Source of the DNA: Beta vulgaris subsp. vulgaris
Taxonomy: Eukaryota; Streptophyta; Magnoliopsida; Caryophyllales; Amaranthaceae
DNA length: 64,000 nucleotides
Assembly: GCF_026745355.1 (NCBI RefSeq)
Contig: NC_079207.1
Coordinates: 16,131,150-16,195,149, forward strand
Reading direction: 5' to 3'
Below, piece by piece: positions 57,364 to 64,000 of the stretch. Both the position numbers and the translations under genes were made by a program. Position 1 is the first letter of the stretch; each line of letters begins with the position of its first letter. Under the pieces are notes generated by a model. The model had not been told where the DNA came from. It ran no database searches and saw only the letters and a program-made list of their open reading frames with translations.

Positions 57364-58532
57364 GGAAAAATTGATTTAATTAGTCCCAACTATGAGCGTC
57401 TTGACAAAAACAGTCCCAACTATTATTTTTTATTTTTCAGTCCCAACTTTGGAGGGTATTTTATAATACTAGTCCCAGCAGGTTTCTAACCTGCTGTAGT
57501 AGGTAAACTTGCCAAAAAAAAATCACGTTTTTTTCTATCTTCTTCCTCCTCTTTAATTTCCTCCCTCTTCCCTTCACTGCTCCCTCCTCCTCCTCTCCCC
57601 TGCCACTCAACCCCCTCCCCTTCCACCCCACTACCCCTCTCACCCACCTCTCCTAACTGTCACCGCTCTCCACCACCCTTTCTATCATACCTAAAACCCC
57701 TTTTCCCCCCTCTCTTCCCATGCGTTTATCTTCATCACCCACCTCCTCCTTCATCTTCTTCGTGACTTCATCTCCTTTAGCCACATATTTTCTTGGGCTC
57801 CATTTATCACCAAGGTATACATATTGAGGTATAATTCCTCACTCAATTAAAATCAAAACCCCAAATCCCCCAAAGAACCCCAAACCCCGTCATTCTCCTT
57901 TTTTCCCTTGCAGCTCTGTTTCCTCCTACCGTCGATGTTGCCTCGGACCACTGGCTCTGCCACTGTTCGTCCAGTCGCAGGTGATGCGCCGTTGATGCCG
58001 CCACCACTCTCGGTGTTTGATGTTGCTTTCCCTATTTTCTCTCCCTCTTGTTCGACTTGTTGTTGGTGTCATGAGTGGTGCTGCTGCCACCGTTCCGGTT
58101 TCGTCCTCGCCAGTCGTGGCTCTTTGGTGTGCTAAATCCCTTGCCTTGTCCTTCCCTCACCTCGTTTTATGGTGTTTTGCGTCCCTACTCGCTGCTGCTG
58201 CTCCACGCGTGTTGTCGTCGTTGCTGCCACTGTGTTTTTGTTGTGCTGGTTGTGTGGGATTGTGGGGTAGGAACATATGTGGCAGAGCAGGAGAGGGGAG
58301 GTGGCCGGGAAGGGGGAAGGGGAGGAAGGAGAGAAAAAGATGAGGTATTAAACAGTAAAAAAAAAAAGTAAAAATTGTTAAAATAAATATTAACCTCTTA
58401 AACCGATTACTGGTTAACCTGGACCGTTATTGTAAAATAGCCCCAAAAGTTGGGACTGAACAATAATAGATTGAAGTTGGGACTGTTTTTATCAGGACGC
58501 CCATAGTTGGGACTGATTAAATCAATTTTTCC
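57364..58532. mobile_element. Mutator-like element carrying a GC-rich gene-like segment
   Basis: Inverted ends of about 60 bp (GGAAAAATTGATTTAATTAG; the complement of the right end is nearly the same) include repeated AGTCCCAACT words. Flanks TTTATTTTA and TTTATTTAG are an imperfect 9-bp duplication. The interior (about 57540-58340) is a C/T-rich leader followed by GC-rich sequence with open frames in several phases. This resembles captured genic DNA, though I recognise no protein. Confidence 0.6.
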
Positions 58533-58576
58533 TTTATTTAGATATATTTTTAAATTATATACATTAAAAAGTAATA

Positions 58577-58927
58577 CTTCGTCTGTCCCAGAATATTATT
58601 GACACTTATCAAGGCATGTAGTTCTATATGGTAAGTTGTTGTTTGGTTATCAATTGTTATTTTATTCCAAAGTAGATGTGATAGGAGTTAATAGTTAGTA
58701 AAGTAGTAGTATTATTTTATTTTAAGGAGAGAGAATGTGGGTCATGGTCAGAGTTGGTAGGTAATAAGAGTGGTATTATTTTATTTGAAGAAGAGAGAGT
58801 GTGAGCCAATAGTTAAAAGGTAGAATTATTAATATAATAGTGGGTCATATCCCAAAATAGAAGTGTAAAAAGTATTCTGGGACAGATAAAATAGGAAAGT
58901 GTAAAGAGTATTCTAGGACGGAGGGAG
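58577..58927. mobile_element. Stowaway MITE
   Basis: Ends CTTCGTCTGTCCCAGAATAT and, inverted, CTCCCTCCGTCCTAGAATAC, TA duplication at 58575-58576 and 58928-58929, 351 bp. The right terminal motif is doubled (AGTGTAAAAAGTATTCTGGG then AGTGTAAAGAGTATTCTAGG). Confidence 0.75.
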
Positions 58928-59402
58928 TAATTGTAATTAACAATAATCCTAAAAGAATAAATAGTAGGTTTTTAAGTTTCTAACTTTATACCTTTTAATT
59001 TTTTTAACATATAAACTTTTTTTACTAAAATAATAGAAATTCCGGTCCAACCGGACTGGACCAGATCGGAATCCTGATATTCGGTGGACTGGGACCGGAT
59101 CAGAATCTCTGGTCCGGTCCAAATTTCGATCCAGACCGATTTGTGCACACTCACATGTGTCCCACATTGGAGAAAAGAGGAGGGACTAAATTACTTTATA
59201 AGCCTTGGAGTTACTCCTCATATCATCAATTGGTTTAGGATGGAACCTCCTTGGGTTGTAATTGGGCTAAACTCTCCTCCTCCTTATTGGGTTACTCAGG
59301 CCCATTTCATATAATCTGAAGTTTATTATTTCTGATTATCTTTCTAGTTATCTCTAAATTCTAATGACACTCACATGTGAGGGGGAGTGTTGAATCCCAT
59401 TG

Positions 59403-60714
59403 TACTGGTGGAAAAAACCTTATATGTCACTTAGTATCTGGTGCGGTTTTTGTAAAACCACATCTGAAAATCAACAAAAAAAATGAGAGGGAAATTTGGC
59501 AAACAAAATCGGATACGGTCCTTAAAAAACCGCATTAGATTTTAAATCTGATGCGGTTGTTAGGACCGCATCAGATTTTTTTATTTTTTCTAAAATAAAA
59601 AATGGAACTCCAGCCCAATTCACCCAAGCCCGGTCCGTTTCCCTTATAACCCCAAACCCTAAAAACGCCTCCACTCTCTCTCTTATCACGGCCTACATGT
59701 CCGTCACTCCACTCCCACCCAAACCCTGACTCCCTCACTTCCCCTCTCAACGCCATCTCAACTTCTCTCTCTCCTCACCATCTCAACGCCTCTCTCCCTC
59801 CTCTCAACGCCTCTCAAACCTTAACTCCCTCACTTTCCCTCTCTCTCTCCTCCCTAATCCTCCCTCACGCACCGAATAATCGGAGGATCCCACACAAAGA
59901 AACGAAAATGAAGAACAAAAATCGAAGAAACCCACACAAAGATCGAAGAAAATGAAGAACGAAAAGCAAAATTGGGGAAAAAAGAGCGAAACGAAGAAAG
60001 AAAGAGACGAAGAATTGAAGAAATTGGGTTATTTTTTTCCGTTCTTTTACCATATTTTTTCTGTTTATTTTCGCTTTTTATTTGATTTCATGATTACATC
60101 CACAGTTTTTTTTTTCCTTTTTTTCCGTTTTTTTAGATCTAAGTTTGTTTTCGTTAATTTTCATTTCAGTTTTTTCCTTTTTTTTTTTTTCATTTTTTAG
60201 ATCTAGGTTTGTTTTTGTTTTGTTTTCGTTAAATTTCGCTGTAACTAGTTTCATTTTTTTCATGCTGTAATTAGTTTCAATATTTTCATTTCAGTTTATC
60301 TAAGTTTATTATTTCATCATTCTACTGTAACTTGTGAATATTCATTATTTTTAATTTTATAATTAATGCATGAATTCAATGTACCATATTAGTTATTTTC
60401 AGTTTATTTTATAATTGATGCTGAAAATAATACGAAAATATGTTGGTTTTATTGCTGTATTTTTAGATTTTGTTGGGTTTTGTACTAGATACTTGTATTA
60501 TACGAATACCTTGTGTGATGTTGTTGGTGCGCATAAGCTTGCAACTCTGTAGTGTAGAGTTGCAGGCTTTTTTTTTAATAACTAAATGCTACAATCTGAT
60601 GCGGTCATGGCATTAGATTAATTTCTAATCTGCTGTGGGCCTATCTGATGCGGACCAAATTGCACCAGTAAGCCCGAATTTTGACTGCATCAGATGGGCT
60701 TTTTTCCACTAGTG
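59403..60714. mobile_element. non-autonomous CACTA-like element in LTR 2
   Basis: The right end, inverted, is CACTAGTGGAAAAAAGCCC; the left is TACTGGTGGAAAAAACC with its first base mutated. An exact 3-bp duplication TTG flanks it (59400-59402, 60715-60717). Subterminal words of the CTGATGCGGT type in both orientations lie near both ends (59441-59570, 60596-60700). The middle looks like a gene leader (CCCTAAAAACGCC, CT-rich, then T-rich). Its plan and size match 31437-32758, but its words differ. Confidence 0.75.
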
Positions 60715-60905
60715 TTGATGAACACATGTGAGTGTACCACATTGGAGAAAAGAGGAGAGACTAAACTACTTTATAAGCCTTGAAGTTACTCCTCCTATCA
60801 CCAATTGGTTTTAAGATGGAACTTCCTTGGACTTGTAAGTGGGCTAAACTCTCCTACTCCTTATTAGGTTATCCATGCCCATTTCATATAATCTGAAAAT
60901 TAACA

Positions 60906-61232
60906 CCATAAATTCATATTGGTTCTCTCAACACTTTATGAAAAATTGTGGTCATTTTCTCTTATTAACGAGAAAAAGGGACCGAAATCCATTTTAAAAT
61001 ATGGGCTAGTAAATCTCCAAGACACCTTGTTTGTTATTTAGTACAATTTGCTTTCCCATGGAGTTTTACATATAAATTAGATTATTGGAGAGTTATGGAG
61101 ATGAGGAGAGGTCAACTATCACTGAATTATTTACAAAGAATAAAATGGTGTTTGTTGATGGCGTTCTCTAAGTAAACCAGCAGCAAATTCATCTTAGCAT
61201 GGACCAGATGCAATAATATAGTGATTGCGGAT
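60906..61232. other. spacer between elements, no gene seen
   Basis: No feature is supportable between the TRIM-like element and the copia LTR. Confidence 0.4.
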
Positions 61233-61398
61233 TGGTTGGATATTAGTATTGGATAATATTATATGTAAAGGGATAATATTATATTGTAAAGGGTAGAAGG
61301 GTACTTTCATAGTCATAGGCTTGTATTATAAACACTATATATATTGAATGCCAGTTTAACCTACAATAGGTTAACACAATTATTTCCTACACTTGTAC
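61233..61398 (+). repeat. copia 5' LTR
   Basis: A 166-bp TG...CA unit ends CTTGTACA and is directly followed by the primer site TGGTATCACAAC (61399-61410, initiator Met tRNA type). Short LTRs suit the Ale/Retrofit group. The partner LTR is beyond the window. Confidence 0.7.
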
Positions 61399-61490
61399 AT
61401 GGTATCACAACTTAGGTTTTCCTAAAGAAAAGAAAAAAAAAAAAACAAAACAAAACCCTAATTTTTTTCACGTACATCGTTTTTTTCTCC

Positions 61491-62749
61491 ATGGATTCTG
61501 TGCCTGCTTCCGCCGCACCATCCACTGCTGCCCCGCCCTCGCCAGCGCTGACTGCAGCGCTTCCGACGATCTCGTCGATGTTTTCTACCCCTGCTGTGTT
61601 CTCCCACACGCACGCTGGCAGTTTCTTCGCCCAGCCCTGGTCCGCGGGAATCTCTGCCGTCCACGCCCCGGTGGTTCCTCTCTGTCGTCAGTGACGCGTG
61701 GGTCGTCGCGCCTCCCGCCTGGCTTCGCCACCACCTCGCCGGTTGTCTCTCACACTGCCGCCCAGCTGGCCAGTTTCTATGGTCTCCCGGCTTCGTTCCC
61801 CTCAATGACGCATAATGTTTTCTCCATGCCACATACCGGGTCTTCCAACCCAACTTCTTCCTTCCATCTTCCACAATTATCGGCTCCCAATTTGACAAAT
61901 CTGGTAACTATTACATTATCTTCTCCTGAGGATTATTTGTTATGGAAAACGCAAATAACTTGTCTGCTCCTTTCCCATCAATTACTTGGTTTTGTTGATG
62001 ATACTGCTGTTATTCCTACTCCTACTGTTATTGATGATACTGGTAATAACGTTCCCAATGTTCACTTTTATGAGTATTTGCGTGTTGATCAGCAAGTCAA
62101 GTCTTGGATTTTTGCCACCTTATCTAGGGATGTTTTTGTGGATGTTCATGACTTATTTACCTCTGTAGAAATTTGGACTAGATTGCAAACTAGATTTATG
62201 CATGCTAGTATGGCCCGATCTATGGAATTCAAGGGAAGGTTAACTCGTATTAAAAAGACTGATTCTCAGACAATGGATGGATATTTACGAGATATTAAGG
62301 TGATTGCTGATTCCTTAGCTGCTATTCAATGTCCTGTGTCGAACCAGGATTTAGTGCAGTATACCCTTTTTGGTTTAGATCGTGATCCTGAGTACGATCA
62401 TATAGTTACTATCCTCCTACATTATCCTTTCCCAATAACTTTTGATGATTTGCGTCCCAAGTTACTACTGCATGAACAAAGATTGAAATCTTCTAAGGAT
62501 GCATCTGATTCCTCATCCCATCATGCCTTACTTGCCGTTAAATCTACTGGTACTGGTTCACCTTCCTCCTCCCAGAATAATTCTGGAGGGAGAAATCGGG
62601 GCAGGAATAACAGATGCAGAGGTGGTAATAATAATCGTGGGGGCAACAATGCTCGGAATAATAATGGTTGGAATGGTGGAAACAATAGTAATCGTGGCTC
62701 TGGAGGAAACAACAACAACAATGGTAATCGGGGAGCTCAAATGGTATAA
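61491..62749 (+). pseudogene. copia gag
   Basis: The ATG at 61491 opens an alanine/proline-rich N-terminus that hits a stop at 61692. The frame shifts and continues to 62749. The capsid region contains LTNLVTITLSSPEDYLLWKT, FIHASMARSMEFKGR-like helices and YTLFGLDRDPEYDHIVT, typical of the Ale/Retrofit type. A glycine/asparagine/arginine-rich C-terminus (about 62577-62740) follows. A stop at 62747-62749 separates gag from the zinc knuckle, which is in another frame. Confidence 0.8.
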
Positions 62750-64000
62750 GTAAATTTTCTAACTTGTCATCCTATAGTATGCCTTGCCTAGATTATATTA
62801 CTAATAATTTGTCGTCTGCAGGGAGTAATTCATCGAATAGTAATAATGTTACCTCTACCCCTACTTCTGATACATGTGGTTTGTGTTGGTTTCCAGGTCA
62901 CCAAGCTACCTACTGTCCCTAGCGTTTCAATCATAACTTTGTTCCCTCCTCCTCAGAAAGTGTCACTCGAGCCTTAGCTGCACTGTCTGTTGGTGGTGAA
63001 ACTAATGACTCAGTCTGGTACCCGGATTCGGGAGCTGCATCCCACATGACTCCTCAGGATGGTACGTTATCTATTAAAACTCCTTATACTGGGTCTAGTT
63101 CTGTTGTAGTTGGTAATGGTACCTTTCCCAATTAAAAGTACTGGAAATTTAACTCTAAAAACTGCAAGTCGTCCCCTCCGTTTATCATCTGTTTGTCATG
63201 TCCCTAATTTAAAACATAATTTATTATCAGTTAACAAGTTGTGTCATGAAAATGATTGTGTTGTGAGTTTTGATAAAAATTCTGTTTATGTTAAGGACAG
63301 ATAACGGGGAAGTTCTGCTTCAGGGAACCAGTAAGCAAGGTGTCTACCCTCTACACCCACATTGTCCCTCCTGAGCCTTCTGTTCCTGCTTTCCTAGCCA
63401 CTAAGGAGTCGGGTGACGTGTGGCATGCTCGTCTGGGTCATACATCTTCTAGCATTATAGGAAAATTATGTTCAAATAAATACATCACATGTACCTCTAA
63501 GTTTCATGATGATTATGTAGGATGTAAGTTAGGAAAAATACATCGTTTACCTTTTGATTTTGTTGAACATATTTCTTACCTATCCATTATATAAAATTCA
63601 TAGTGATCTTTGGCAATCTCCTGTTTTGTCAAATCAATTATTTCGCTATTATGTTGTGTTTGTTGATGATTTTTCACGCTATTCCTGGATTTATCCTTTA
63701 CGTCGAAAATCGGAAGCTTATTCAAATTCCTTATGTTTCAAAAGATGGTTGAAAATCTTTTTAATTGCAAAATTAAAATATTTCAAAGTGATGGAGGAAG
63801 GGAATTTGACAATTCTCCTCTTCTCCCACATTTTTCTGACAATGGTATTATTTTTCAAAAATCTTGCCCCCACACTCCAGCTCAAAACGGTGTTACAGAA
63901 CGCAAACATCGTCATATCATTGAAATGGCACGTACTATGATTATTCATTCTGACTTTCCTGCGGAATTTTGGGTTGATGCATCATATACTGCCACTTACA
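62750..64000 (+). pseudogene. copia pol: zinc knuckle, protease, integrase start
   Basis: In order: zinc knuckle CGLCWFPGHQATYCP with all four ligands (62875-62919), followed directly by a stop; protease active site WYPDSGAASHMT (63016-63051); RLSSVCHVPNLKHNLLSVNK (about 63179-63240); GAG-pre-integrase VWHARLGHTSS (about 63418-63450); and integrase core with first Asp in IHSDLW (63598-63615), second in FQSDGGREFD (63781-63810) and Glu in NGVTERKHRH (63889-63918). Frameshifts lie near 63118 and between 63590 and 63780, with a stop at 63302. Coding continues to the window end. Confidence 0.82.

Larger units (their letters stand above)
57212..59153. mobile_element. hAT-like element with CCGGACCGG words, in LTR 1
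   Basis: Ends TAGGAGTGTGCAC and, inverted, TGAGTGTGCAC, with a partly preserved 8-bp duplication (CATGTGAG at 57204-57211, CATGTGTC at 59154-59161). Both flanks are full of GGACCGGA/TCCGGTCC words (57228-57360, 59040-59140). The centre was later invaded by a Mutator-like element and a Stowaway. Confidence 0.6.
57182..60905 (+). mobile_element. small LTR (TRIM-like) element split by later insertions
   Basis: LTR 1 (57182-57211 plus 59154 to about 59313) and LTR 2 (59388-59402 plus 60718 to about 60905) both begin TGTTGAATCCCATTG and share CACATTGGAGAAAAGAGGAG and CATTTCATATAATCTGAA. Excluding insertions each LTR is roughly 200 bp. A purine tract GTGAGGGGGAG directly precedes LTR 2. The internal part is only about 75 bases, with no primer site I can recognise. 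Near-matching flanks CCATC/CCATA are a possible target duplication. Confidence 0.6.
61233..64000 (+). mobile_element. copia retrotransposon, 5' part, cut by the window edge
   Basis: LTR, primer site, gag, protease, GAG-pre-integrase and the start of integrase follow in the Ty1/copia order. Several frameshifts and stops show that it is not functional. It continues past position 64000, where reverse transcriptase and RNase H would be expected. Confidence 0.88.

Noticed and set aside
57908..58371. GC-rich plus-strand frames of 75-108 codons as genes
   Set aside because: Three overlapping frames are open in the same GC-rich stretch within a Mutator-like element; at best this is captured genic sequence.
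1..64000. A new multi-gene defence or metabolic system
   Set aside because: Only three host genes are supportable, and two are a tandem aquaporin pair; all other coding signals belong to decayed transposons.

Overview
The window is nuclear DNA from a flowering plant, most likely a eudicot. The real genes have GT-AG introns, and the spaces between them are filled with nested plant transposable elements: copia and gypsy LTR elements, LINEs, SINEs, Stowaway and Tourist/Harbinger MITEs, hAT, Mutator-like and CACTA elements. No bacterial-style operon, rRNA gene, functional tRNA gene or CRISPR array was seen. I cannot name the species.

Only three host genes can be supported. (1) A plus-strand gene at about 10.4-15.0 kb encodes a 631-residue DUF547 protein with an N-terminal MIP1-type leucine zipper, in 11 coding exons with consistent splice phases. 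(2) and (3) Two minus-strand aquaporin genes of the NIP5;1 (boric acid channel) type lie in direct orientation at 17.2-19.8 kb and 45.8-54.9 kb. Their exons 2, 3 and 4 have identical lengths (420, 62 and 196 bases). The distal copy (45.8-54.9 kb) is intact, encodes 298 residues and has two AUG-stop (ATGTAA) elements upstream of its start, as known for boron-controlled NIP5;1 mRNA in Arabidopsis. The proximal copy (17.2-19.8 kb) has two in-frame stops in its N-terminal region and could only make an N-terminally shortened channel from an internal ATG. It has no ATGTAA in about 300 bases upstream of its old start.

Layout: 0-10 kb, decayed transposons, MITEs and SINEs; 10-15 kb, DUF547 gene; 15-20 kb, Stowaway MITE and first NIP gene; 20.6-23.4 kb, a copia deletion derivative; 24.4-25.6 kb, a diverged tandem repeat; 26.1-34.3 kb, a gypsy-type element with GAAAG target duplication, lacking pol and carrying a CACTA-like insertion; 34.7-35.0 kb, a possible RPA-like relic; 35.3-38.3 kb, a large foldback split by a solo LTR; 38.8-40.2 kb, a 5'-truncated LINE; 41.3-42.9 kb, a Mutator-like element holding a hAT MITE; 43.9-45.4 kb, a non-LTR insertion; 45.8-54.9 kb, second NIP gene with a 7.7-kb first intron full of small elements; 57.2-60.9 kb, a four-deep nest (small LTR element, hAT-like, Mutator-like, Stowaway, plus a CACTA-like); 61.2-64.0 kb, the 5' part of a frameshifted copia element running off the window.

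The most interesting biology is the NIP5;1 pair, in which one copy keeps and the other seems to have lost the translational boron switch and the N-terminal TPG-type repeats, together with an unusually readable record of nested insertions with intact target-site duplications. I did not find a convincing new multi-gene system.
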